This document shows, piece by piece, positions 22,680-33,049 of a stretch of 64,000 nucleotides of DNA (within the stretch, counting starts at the first letter, position 1; each line of letters begins with the position of its first letter). The notes beneath the pieces are model-generated. The model did not search any database. It was not told the DNA's origin and was given only the letters and a program-made list of their open reading frames with translations. The stretch comes from Putridiphycobacter sp965230195 (GTDB lineage Bacteria > Bacteroidota > Bacteroidia > Flavobacteriales_D > Crocinitomicaceae). The position numbers and the translations under genes are program-made. The DNA is taken from assembly GCA_965230195.1 (NCBI GenBank), contig OZ245997.1:806001-870000 (forward strand), in the 5' to 3' direction.

Positions 22680-23380
22680 TAACGGCGTTTGGTTGTACCA
22701 TCATCGTTGTCCGAGTGCATGAATCCAGGAGAGACAAGATATATCTCTCTTCAATCCAGGGTGGCTTTGGCAGTCGTTGTCTGGGATCTGAGTCTTCTTC
22801 TTTACTCCAGTCCAGACAGACACCAGAGAACACTCAATGCCATAGCACCGCGAGATCCAGGATTTCACTGTCATCCAGCAATCATGTCTTCCGTCGTCAT
22901 GATTGATGAATCTGTTGCCGAATGCATCGCTTTTCACGAGACGATAGATCCAAGGCTTGTAGAACAGACTCGATCCAAACTGTCTTCTCTTGACCAAATC
23001 GTCTTCGTCATTGCATCCAGGCCACTGCTGCCACTTCCTTCGACACTGCCTCTTTAAATGCCTGTCAAATCAAGTGTACACGAAGGAGCATGAGGCATCT
23101 GCAGATTACCTTGAGAAATGTGTTGGTGAGTGCAGGATGCGATGGGCTGACGTACGCATCGAAAGGCTCCTTGGTCAGACGAATTCACTCTGCAGAAACC
23201 GATACTCCAGTGTCCTTTAGACTTTCCAGCTGATTCAACCGAGCTCACGCAGGATGGAAACTGTGGTGTGTTTTGCATGCTCTTCTCGACATGTCATCTT
23301 TTCTACAGAACAGAGCACCACTTAGCACGAAATGTTAAAATGAAAGGACCTCTTTGGGAACCTTAGATTCCATCATGGAC
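22680..23380 (+). pseudogene. Possible C48 (Ulp1/SENP-like) cysteine-protease remnant
   Basis: On the plus strand, around 22690-22790, a frame reads IIVVRVHESRRDKIYLSSIQ, which resembles the HWxLVVI...IYLYDSL block of C48 deSUMOylases, with the catalytic His-Trp changed. About 430 bp downstream a frame at 23205-23360 reads QCPLDFPADSTELTQDGNCG then VFCMLFSTC, matching the catalytic-Cys block (QxxxxDCGVF). A plausible intron with a gtgagt donor lies at about 23126-23194. Between the blocks the frames are interrupted. The order and spacing fit a decayed C48 protease, often carried by transposons, but each match is short and could be chance. Confidence 0.3.
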
Positions 23381-24053
23381 GGGGAACATCAGGTCAGATA
23401 GATGTCCACAAGCCTTGCAGAATCGAATATGCGACGGGTCTGTTGTGCATGAAAACCAAACTGCGTCCTTCAATGAAGAGAGATCTCTTCAGTCTTGTCG
23501 CATTTGTGGAATGGTCATTGTCATTATGTCCCAGGCTGTGCCTCATGAATCCTCTTCACGATGTCAGATGACGACATTGGATTGGCGATGACTTCTCTCT
23601 GGAAATCATCTCTTCAGTATGTATGAACATGATTCAATCCTCTCTTGTATCTGATTTCAAATTTGAGCATAAGATGATCATAACGGGGACACTGTACCTT
23701 GAAGTTTCAAACGATCTCTGTCTGGCGGCTTCTCACCATGTTCATATGATGCTGCAAACCTCTCCTTTGTTTAGCATGCCTTGTAACCCGAATCCGGATT
23801 TGTCATGTTCGCATTCCTGAAAAACCGAATCACCGTTGCATCCACTATCCTGCAGAGAAGACACCTCATTAGCTTCTGCTCTACAAAGCGAGTCATCATG
23901 TCACTTACCGTGCCATACAAATGAATACTGTAATGATCCATGGATATTGTTGTACAAACAGATCCATCACTCGTCCCAGGTCCTCCCAGAGCATGGAGCA
24001 TTTCGGCACACTTTGCATCCCAAAGACAGTCCAGCACATGGACCATGACATCA
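23381..24053. other. Gene-poor stretch
   Basis: Only short open frames. Nothing recognised before the minisatellite. Confidence 0.35.
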
Positions 24054-24300
24054 CAGCACCGGACACCTCAACATCCACTGCTTCAGACCTGTCCATCGCG
24101 TCATCCTCCTCCAGCACCGGACACATCAACATCCACTGCTTCAGACCTGTCCATCGCGTCGTCCACCACCAGCACCGGACACCTCAACATCCACTGCATC
24201 AGACCTGTCCATCGCGTCGTCCACCACCAGCACCGGACACCTCAACGTCCACTACACCAGAGACACCTGTCCAGCACGCCATGCACCACCAGCACAAACC
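24054..24300 (+). repeat. 58-nt minisatellite, about four copies
   Basis: Units begin cagcaccggacac at 24054, 24112, 24170 and 24228, an exact 58-nt period. The last unit is diverged and incomplete. Units contain cagacctgtccatcgcgtcg. Because 58 is not a multiple of three, the same words recur in different reading frames, and the long open frames across it are probably a by-product of composition. Confidence 0.9.
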
Positions 24301-24784
24301 ACCTGGAAGTCCAGTGCTCTAGAAAACGGTCTCCAGATTATCCAATCCATTTCCCAGTGAATATGAGCACCCCTCGCCCTTCTCTGCTCCAGAACTAAGA
24401 ACCAGTCCATCTGACAAGCCGCCTTCTCGCCAGAACTGAGCACATGATAATCTTCCACCGCAGAAAAACAGAAATGACCGCACAAGTACACCACCGCCAC
24501 ACAGTAAAGCCATGTACCACTGCCAAATGAACCACCGCACCTCAGAAATATGTCCTGCCCACATTTATTACTAATATGTACAAAAAATTAAAATCGATCT
24601 CCCAGCCATGAGTGCCACTGGCACAAAACAACAGCCATGCGGCAGCCAAAAAACAAAAGCAAAACAGATCTTTGTCTAAATCTGGTCCCTCAAACAATCC
24701 AGATCCTGGTTAAGGTGCACACATGAGGAAAAATCAATGCAGTCCCGTGCACGATACCAAAAATGACTGTCGAGGGACGCTCTG

Positions 24785-24990
24785 AAAGGCAAAAAATAGA
24801 AAACAGTTGGCAGCAAGCAGATCCCTAACTCCACAGAAGAAACTGAAAAACTTTTTTTCTTTTTTCTTTTTGCAGCCCCCCAAGAAAAAGAAAACAGCTG
24901 GCAGCAAGCAGAGCTCTAACTCCACAAAAAACAAAAAAAAAACTTTCTTTTACTTTTTCTCTTTTTTCAGCCCCCAAAAGAAAACAGTGT
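24785..24990 (+). repeat. About 90-nt imperfect tandem repeat with pyrimidine tract and CAG
   Basis: The words ggcagcaagcag, ctaactccaca, an A-rich stretch, a long T/C tract ending in (t)gcag or tcag, then cccccaa and gaaaacag recur two to three times. Each unit looks like a strong 3' splice site (polypyrimidine tract plus CAG) followed by an A-rich exon-like piece. No gene model was built through it. Confidence 0.6.
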
Positions 24991-25021
24991 CCAAAGAGCC
25001 TATCAGATAAGGCTCTTTGAG

Positions 25022-26364
25022 CTATTGTCCGCTAGTAACCTACACAGAAACACACAATAGAAGAGAAAAGGTAGAAGAGTGGCTTACGCAAGCTCCGGAG
25101 AGGAAAAATAACCGCTCTGGGATGGCGGACGTACCGACACGGACGCATTCTCCGGACATGAAGTAAGGTCTCGGAGGAATGCCTAGCGGCCCCACAGAAA
25201 AAATGAATGGCCGAGGGGGAATCACAGGCTGGCACCTCAGCGAAAAAACTGAGATGCGCTCTGGAAATGGGGGAGGTCGGGCGGTGAAGGAGAATTTAAA
25301 AGGACGGGGGGAAATGATAGGTGGAGGGCATGCAGGGATGCAAAAGACTTGGGTACGGGGAGGAAAGAGATGATAGGGTGGACCAGGCTGCAGGCAAGGA
25401 GGTGGGGTGGTGTTTTCTGGAGGTGGACAGGGGGTCCATTGCATGGTTGCCCCGGGGATATGTTGCTGCTGCTGCGTCCCAGAAGGTTGCTGCTGCTGCG
25501 TCGGATAGCATGGCTGCTGCGGTGGCGGTGGTTCAGATGACTGCTGTGGTGGCGGCGGCGGATGGCAATCCATGGATGTCCATGGATGCTGCAGCGGCTG
25601 AGGCTGCGCCTGATGCGCGGATTCCTGCTGTTGGGGGCTTGGGTGCTGCAGCGGCGCCTGATGCGCGGATTGCTGCGTTACTGGGCTTGGCTGCTTCGGC
25701 GCAGATGGCGGTGGAGGATTTCCCTAGACAAAACAAGCATAAAGAATCGTGTGTGTGGATGTGAGGGGCTTACCTCTGGGATGCCTTGGTCGGAAGCGAG
25801 GCGCCATTGTCGGTCCGCGGCGGAAACTCGACGGGGGCGCCTCCTCATTGTCGTGTCCTGTCCGGTTTGGCCACCGGGTGGTCCAAACCGGACAGGGGGC
25901 TCATTGTTAGGCGCCATCTGCGCCGTCGACTGGGCTTTAAGGGCCCAGAATAATTCCTCCCTCTGGGCAGGATCCAGCCCCTCGAACCCCCTAGGGGGGT
26001 ACTTCCCCTTGACCTCGCGTAGGGTTATCTCTGAGAACCTACAGACCACACAAAAAGAGTTAGTCTCTGCCATGCAGAGCAACGTGTCTGTAGGCGTCGG
26101 CCCGTAAGACAGAAAAACGCGCGTAGACGTCAGGAAGAGCCACATGCTGCGCGACCGGATGGCCATTAGCTCTTCTCTGGCGTCTGACGTCCGCACAGGC
26201 CAAAAGACGCTCGCAGAAGGCGATAGCGCTGGAAAAGTCAGCGCATGGCTCAGAGGCCATGACGCATGGCGGCGGAGGTGGCGGAAGACGGAGAACACTT
26301 ACTCTTTTCCGGGGAAGGTGTATTTGGGGTCGTTGGCACATGGCGTCGTTGTCTCGCAGTCCAT
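25022..26364 (-). CDS. Pro/Gln-rich protein of unknown function
   Basis: Exons 26303-26364, 25774-26248, 25088-25723 and 25022-25039 join in phase (introns 54, 50 and 48 nt) to about 396 residues. It starts MDCETTTPCANDPKYTFPGK. The first third is globular in character (SPSASVFWPVRTSDAREEL, RFSEITLREVKGKYPPRGFE). Exon 3 encodes runs of Gln and Pro (CAG/CCA-type repeats at about 25440-25570) and then several degenerate copies of a motif like PPRPFxFS. Such composition is common in RNA-binding or transcription-related proteins, but I cannot name a family. Overlapping plus-strand open frames here are GCT/GCG repeat shadows. Confidence 0.55.
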
Positions 26365-27500
26365 CTCGGTAGAAAACGCGCGCGCAGAAACAGACAAAGG
26401 TCAGTTACAGCCTGGGGAAGTCCTTTTTGCCGCCTTGGTTGCAGCCTAACGGTCAGAGGACACGGACATTAGAGGTCTCTGGTCTCCGGATGTGGATGTT
26501 GGGGGCCGACTCGCCGCAGAAGTCGTTCACAGGAGCGTCGCGGAACCGATTCCTTTCAGTCGACGTCGTTCTCCGTGGAGCTGGACGCTCGCAGAAGCCC
26601 CGAAGTGTCGTTTGCCATCGATCTGCAGACATCCTCGTTGTGCTCGGGCACTCGGAGTGGCCGGTGATGCATGCACGGCCCCTCAGAGAAAGAAAGAGCG
26701 CAGTCGGTCAACGGCGTTCGCTCGTCCAGTTGCATTGAGCAGGGTGATGGGCACAGAGAGTGACGGGCGAGCTGCGGGCAGGCAGGTGCAACTCTGACAC
26801 ATGCGGATGGCAGCAGGTCCAGTCTTCTGGCCGAGCGCAGTCTGCTAGCGCGTGAAAAGAGAGAGCTCAGGGAATCGCTGTTTTTGAGTGAGATTACGAA
26901 AGACCTGCGTCTTTCGTGTTTCCAGGTTGGCAGAGCAGCTGTGTTCTGGAGCAGTTGTCTTGCTCGTATTCTGCTCTGAAGCAGTCTAGGTAGGACATAT
27001 CGCCGAGGAAGAGTGATATGTGCACGAGAGTGTTCGATGGCACATTCATCTTCTCGTGCTTTCTGAGGTGGAGCTCTGGAGTGGTGCTGGACGGCGGAGG
27101 ACATGCCACTATCGTTGCAGCAACCAAAACAGCTGAATCTTTACCTTTATGGGGTGTTTCGTTCTGGCCGACCTCAAATGTTCTGAACAAGTTTTAAGAC
27201 GCAGAGGAAGGAGCTCTGATAGAAATGATAGCAGCGTCGGCGTGCGCGCATGAGATCGTTGTACCTGTTGATAAGCGTTGAGGGAATCGGTATTGCATCA
27301 TAGCAATTTCTTTTGAACTCCCAGAAAACGCAGAGAGCAGAGTGAGAGAGTGAAGCGAGTGTTGGAGGATAACATGATGATTTGTGTTACACGTGTGACT
27401 GTTTACAGTGCATGTGCGTGCAGGATGCCATTCTATAGTGTCGATACTCTTCCAGTTGGAAAAAACAGACAGCTCTCAGCAATGAAACCAACAGCAATGT
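26365..27500. other. Unresolved region with possible minus-strand exons
   Basis: A minus-strand stretch at about 26900-27180 reads KHEKMNVPSNTLVHISLFLG and looks coding; a minus ATG near 27333 followed by a possible intron could start it, but phases do not close. No product can be offered. Confidence 0.25.
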
Positions 27501-27939
27501 TTACATGAAGAAGGATCGTCTCGATGTGCCAGTCTCCTCAAAGTAAGCAACGCAAGCATTGCGGCGCATCTCAGGAGACCAACCAGGCTGCTATACAGCT
27601 CCAGACGGCCATTCGGTCGTGAGTTGTGTCGCCGTCTTGGGCGAAACAGACACTACGTTGACGGGATCAATGTGTTTCATGCTGGATGTGGTGTACCTGA
27701 GGCAATGCAATTCCTCTCCATGGAGATGAGGACATCGCCATTCCTAAGCAGGCAAGACAGTTTCACGAGCCACAGGTACCTGTGCGTTTTGGATGCACTA
27801 AAGAAAAAGGGGAAGCTGTATCGAGAGCAGTCGTCGAGCAGTTCCCATCGTAACCCAAAGACGGCCAACCAGTTCTGCCAGGGCCGTCTGGAGAAGCTCA
27901 TGCACTGAGAGACTGAGAGATGGGACGACGGAATGGTTT

Positions 27940-28866
27940 GTGCTGGTCTTGAAGACGAGAATCCACCCTGCTGAATGAGCAAGTGCGTCGGTTCGCACCT
28001 TCAGCAGACGTCGTTGAAGCGGGGGACGCGTACAGATTCAGTATACGCAACCGTGAATTCCAGAGACCGTTGGCAAATTCGCCCCCGATCCTGTACGACA
28101 AGGGCCAAGATGCACATGGGTTACACTGTAAAGCGAGCGCCACGAGTCGTCGACTTGGCGCTAAGGCAGCGCTCCAAGGCTCGGTGGACCGGAGATTGGC
28201 TTCACAGGCGCCGGAGGCAACGGCCTTTGACATGGAGTCAAGTCGATAGCACACGGAATGCCTCCCTGCGGCACGGACAGGAGACAGGTCAAGCCCAATC
28301 CAGATGTGGCTTCTGTCCAGCAAGACTGTCCACTCTCGAACCTCGAATCAGACTCGGTATCCAGACGTATAAGCATTGATGAAACTGTCCCCGAGGAAAG
28401 TCTGATCTCGGTGTCATCGAGATCGGCAAGTTCGTTCTCTAAGATCAGGCACCCTCTGCATGGCTGGTGTGACGACTGGAAATCTCGGATGCTGGAAAGG
28501 CCAACAGAATTCTCAGCAGCCTTACTTGGGCACTGGCTGAGAGAATGTGGATGGTCGTCGCAAGACAGAGTGCAGCTGACAGTTTGCATGCCAGAAGTGG
28601 CTGTGTATCCAACGTGTCTGATGATTGGCATGTCACTAGAAGAGTTCGAGCGGATGGCCTGTCTGGCAGTTGTCTTACAGAGGTTGGCCGGCGCAGCTTC
28701 AGTTCGATTCGATGACGAGGAATCCGGCGAAGATGATTTCCTCGAACGTCAGGATGATACCTACATCGATCCTTGGCTGACAGATCTCAGCAGAGTGGAT
28801 TCCGAGGAACTCTTTTCGACGTCGATCGATACATCCCCGTCCAAGAGGCCTTTTAGGAATTGCTAG
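27940..28866 (+). CDS. Hypothetical protein, partial model
   Basis: Two plus-strand exons fit together. The first, beginning after an acceptor near 27956, reads RESTLLNEQVRRFAPSADV to about 28233. The second, from 28284, reads RQVKPNPDVASVQQDC and ends at the stop at 28866 after an acidic tail (RFDDEESGEDDFLERQDD). The intron between is about 50 nt in phase 2. A middle segment (GHWLRECGWSSQDRVQLTV, MSLEEFERMACLAVVLQRL) looks helical and globular. The 5' exons (perhaps from about 27520) are unresolved. No family recognised. Confidence 0.4.
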
Positions 28867-29344
28867 GTACACCATCTTGTCGGTGTCGATGTGTGATTCC
28901 ATGGGACTCTGAAGAATCTTCACTCGAGAATTGGCTGTTGCCAGCTGGTGCACTTTCCAAAGCACATAAGCCTCTCGCCAAGTATAGTATTGTGTGCACT
29001 CCGCTTCCGACTCGTCGACGATGTTCGCATACATGTGCGAAGATTCTCGACGAGTTGTTCATTTACATTTCGATTGTTTTTCTGCACACATCCGTTTTCC
29101 TTCTGTTTTTACAAGGAATGTTGCTTTCCGCTTTCGTCCTATGAATTCTGCCTAAACTCATCATCAACCCTTAGCTGCCCATCTGGAAGCACAATATCGT
29201 CCTCTGTAGAGTTCACCCGACGTCACCGATTTTCTAGAAAGGTAGAAATCAAGGTGTTCTTAACACATCCCAGCTCGTTTCTATTAATGTTGCGTGATTG
29301 CAGAACAGAGAATACTCGAAACAAAACAAGCGTAACAGGTAACA

Positions 29345-30640
29345 TTGCAGTACGTGGGTAGGAGAAGTATTATAAGGAATCCATCGATATCCGGCGCCGC
29401 ATCCGACGACGGTAATTTCTATACGATAAGCGAGTCGGACTCCGAGAGCGACGAAAGCAGCGTGAAAGAAATCTTACACGACTCTTTCTTCGGCGCAGTG
29501 TACCCTCAGAAAACCAACAAGCATTCGAGGTCGACGACAAGTCACAATCGGAAGCATGCGTCGCTTCCCACAGTGGACTTGACGGAGAGTAAGCCCTGCA
29601 AGTAAAATACAGGATGCATAATGGTATGCCCACTATCGGAACGTTTAGGGTGACGCTTGTGTCTCTAAGTGTTCTTGTCTCGGGAAACATCCCGCCGATT
29701 CAGATTGTCCTGTACCATATGCACGCGAAGCTGCCGACGAAGATACTGCAAGCGGCGTTGATGGGTCGATCAATGGTGTATCGTGTTCTCCGCGCGATGC
29801 CGCCAAGAGAGATGCCCATTTGTGGACCGTTTCCTGCTGCGACGGTCCATCCATCTGGTACTGACAAATCTTCCCATGCCATCGCCTCTCATCACACGAA
29901 CTCCCACAAATCCGACCGTCTCTGTCGTATCTGTCAGAGCGGCAGTGGTGCAGGGAGCATCTCAAAAATCGGACTCCAATGGTAAGGTATGGATGGGCAT
30001 GTGTCTAAAGTGGCAGGTGGAAGGTGGATGGTATCTAGGAGTTCTGAGATGTAGCAAGTGAAGGATTTGGTGGATGAGAAGGGATGGCGTGTGACGATTC
30101 GTCAGCGCCAGTTGGATCTCTACCGAGCCGCGTGTCGCGGAACTGTCATTGCCTACTTGGATACAGGATCTGGCAAGACTTTCATTTCTGTTTTTCTGAT
30201 TCGGGAAGTGGCGGCGAAGATGGCCTACAAGGCTTCGAACGCAAAGGCACCACGGAAATGCATTTTCTTTTTGGTCTCTAAAAAAGGACTGGTCCCCCAT
30301 CAACTGGCGGGTGTTCTGAAGCAGTTTACGGATCTCCGTGTTTCTGAACACTCGAGGGATCAATTAAATGACGAAGTCTCGATACCTCTACCTGGAGTCG
30401 CTAATCCTGAGAGATGTCTTGGTCATGACGCCACAGATTCTGCCCAATCTCCTTCGGAGACAGTGAGCGATTTCTTCGTCGCTTTGATGTGATATCTTCT
30501 TATGGTTAGAGAAATGGGTATCTCCGATATCGCGCTCATCGTCTTCGATGAATGCCATCGTGCATGAAGAAAAAACAGCCATACAACTGCATCATGCATG
30601 AAGAAAAAACAGCCATACAACTGCATCATGCAGGTGTGTA
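29345..30640 (+). pseudogene. Truncated Dicer/RIG-I-type SF2 helicase
   Basis: From 30058 the plus strand encodes the first RecA-like domain of a Dicer/RIG-I-class helicase: RQRQLDLYRAACRG (Q-like region), TGSGKTFISVFL (motif I), CIFFLVSKKGLVPHQ, DVLVMTPQILPNLL and LIVFDECHRA (motif II). Two 37-nt introns, 30340-30376 and 30473-30509, are needed. An in-frame TGA at 30565 follows DECHRA directly. After a 34-nt tandem duplication another frame resumes with KKKQPYNCIMQ, matching the usual residues after DECH, and then stops. The second RecA domain, PAZ and RNase III domains are absent; TenA-like copy B begins about 110 bp later. Acidic exons at 29345-29980 may be its N terminus but borders are unclear. 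Confidence 0.6.
30562..30629 (+). repeat. 34-nt perfect tandem duplication
   Basis: Two adjacent copies of a 34-nt unit starting gcatgaagaaaaaacagcc lie at 30562-30595 and 30596-30629, at the point where the helicase frame is lost. Confidence 0.95.
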
Positions 30641-30835
30641 CTAGAGAGCATTGCTAGTGTTTGTCGTAATCCGTATGGTCTAGGAATACTATCACAGAAC
30701 TCCAAGATTAACATTACTAATTCGATCTTTGAGAAAGGATCGCCCAATCGTCGCAAACAGTCGTACGCGCCGTTACTTGAGCGACCTCCTCGACGCTATC
30801 GCTCCGTAACGGCTTCTTCGTCGACGCAAAAGGAA

Positions 30836-31833
30836 ATGGTGGTCACGGCGCAAATAACGTTTACCACAGATCTGCGGCCCAAGCTTCTTTGTTGGGGCCT
30901 TTCCATTATTGTTGTCCTAATTAGTGTCTTCCTAACCCTGTTCGCCATGCACAAGGAGACATACAAACCATCGATGAACGCGGAACAGGACACAAGCAGT
31001 TGGGCATTCGCGGACGAGGAGCAGGACACAAGCAGTTGGGTATTCGCGGACGAGGAAATTAACATCGGCCCCACCATCACGGTGTCAGAATTCAAATGGG
31101 ACTGTCCTCCCAGCCCTCATGTCCACGCAACCTTGAGCGAGCAGTTGTGGTGTGAGAACATCGACACCGTCGAGAAAGCGTTCAATACAGAATTCATTCA
31201 AGGTGCTTCGCCTTTTTTCGGTCTGCATCGAAAAATATTGTGCAGGCGTGTTGTATGGCACATTGCCGAAAGACGCATTCGACGCGATGCGTCTTCAGGA
31301 CGCTTACTGGGAGATCCACACATCACGCATTTGGATGAAAGCTTGCAAAAAAGCCAAATGCTCGCCGGAGCTGAAGAGATTCTTGAGAGGCTTGTCTAAA
31401 GACTACAAGACGAGTGCAAAGCAGACGCTCAAGACGTACGACATCGCCATAGACGACATCACACCGACTCCCACCACAAAGGACTTTGCCGGGTACCTGC
31501 AGAGAGTCGATAAAAGCTATCCAGTAGAGTACAACGCCATCGCTGCCGATTCCGACGTGCGTCTTTGGTATGAATTGGCATTGAGAATGAAAAACAAAGG
31601 TGAATTAAAATCTGATGCCCGATTCCATGCCAATTTCTGTTTTAGGTGTCTTTCGTCTCGGAAGTCCGTACACGAGTTGGGTGTCGGGAATTCTGGAGAT
31701 TGAGCCGCTAGTGACAGAAGCAGAGGAACTGTTGAATCTCCTGCAGCATTTCAACGTCACCGATGCGAAGCGCATCTACAAGCGCACGATGAAACACAAC
31801 TTGGAGTTTTTTCGCTCGGTGACAATGAACTGA
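30836..31833 (+). CDS. Membrane-anchored TenA/THI-4-like protein, copy B
   Basis: Paralogue of the gene at 17493-18540 with the same three-exon structure and the same membrane helix and TenA-like blocks (GTLPKDAFDAMRLQDAYWEI, SPYTSWVSGILE, KHNLEFFRSV). Similarity begins around 30752, but the ATG used by copy A is not present; the first in-frame ATG is 30836, just before the membrane helix. A 36-nt in-frame tandem duplication (EQDTSSWAFADE then EQDTSSWVFADE) lies at about 30983-31054. Introns are about 31202-31243 and 31600-31645. Exons remain open despite several percent divergence, arguing that it was or is functional. It starts immediately downstream of the broken helicase. Confidence 0.6.
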
Positions 31834-32192
31834 CTAAAGCTCTTCTGGACTCTATGAAAACACGAACAAACCATTTAGAACGTTAGCCGACGCTAGTTTG
31901 TGCACCTACCTCCAATATGTGCTCCGAACCAGTGTTGGAAAGATCGCGGCTTTGAGTCCGCTGTTGGTTTTTTGTTAATCCGCATTACTCAGCTAGCCTC
32001 ACACAAACGCGAGACTCTGAGGACCTTCACTTTTGATTCACTAGTCGTGACGACCATCGTTGGCAGGACAGCATCTGACGGACAAGAAACGCAATCCTGA
32101 ATGCACACTCACTCTCTGTCTTCGAGAATTCGTTCGATTTCCGGTCCGCGCCGAACAGCCGCGCAACTGGATTAAGCATTGGCGATTCTGAA
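31834..32192 (+). repeat. Non-coding flank, second copy of the duplication
   Basis: Near-identical to 18541-18899; similarity ends after ggcgattctg. See the mosaic-identity finding. Confidence 0.85.
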
Positions 32193-33049
32193 GTCCTAAT
32201 CTCGTTGTCGGCGCAAATGACGTTCAATCTGGAGCTCTGTGGTGTCGATGCCGTCCTATGTGCGACGAGTGGAGGTGACTTCAACTCGGTTGCCAACAAT
32301 GGAGGATGCGCGACGAGTGGATCCTTTTTCAAACTGCAGAATGTCATACTAGTTTTACATATATTTCATCTCCGAGATCCAACCACAGCAACGAACTGTC
32401 TGTATAGCTGCGCGCAGGGCTATTGGGTGAAACCCGTATTGCCCATATTCTTCCTCGACTGTTGTCCGTCACGTCTTCTATCAATCATTCAAATCCATCA
32501 TCGCTTCCTCTAGACATGCCATCTGATGCGGCTCTGAACACATGAGAACTGTTCCCATCTCTTCTCTGAATCTCCATGTCTTGGCATGTTGTTTCTTTCA
32601 CGGCCACGAATACAATCAAATGTTCCCGCCGCGACGAAGAGTATCGCAAAATCTTCCGTTCATCTGCTCTCGTCATCATAGCGGGCTTGTTTGCCACGCA
32701 TTTTCTCCGCGCGTGCAAGCTGGCCTCGTTAAGAATCGAATCTTCTTCGATTCCACTGATCCATTGCGATATACATGCAGCCTTCTCCGTTCGGCGGAGT
32801 CCAACCCTAAAGAAGAGCGCAACTCGTTTTAGGTCAGCAGACAGTGTTAGTCCGCTTTGAACGACGACGGCAATCCGCCGTTTCTTCACGTTTCCCCGTC
32901 TATTCCATCCAAAAAATCCCCTGATGATGCACATCAACTTTCATTTGCGAAAGACACCTCAATGCCTACAGAGCACGCTGCTAACCGATGTCATAAATTC
33001 AGGCAGAGGAGGAGACTTCTCTCAGCTGTCGACCACTGCTTTCCTTTCA
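32193..33049. other. Intergenic region before the giant gene
   Basis: No convincing gene. Short open frames on both strands at 32480-32940. Should hold the promoter of the beta-helix gene. Confidence 0.4.

Noticed and set aside
24054..24300. CRISPR-like array
   Set aside because: Units are contiguous 58-nt tandem copies without unique spacers, in a eukaryotic genome.
23921..24398. Pro/Thr/Ser-rich proteins across the minisatellite
   Set aside because: The 58-nt period is not a multiple of three and two plus frames are open at once, as expected from composition rather than coding.
25321..25764. Ala-rich plus-strand protein
   Set aside because: GCT/GCG runs are the reverse of CAG/CCG repeats in the spliced minus-strand Pro/Gln-rich gene, which has proper splice sites.
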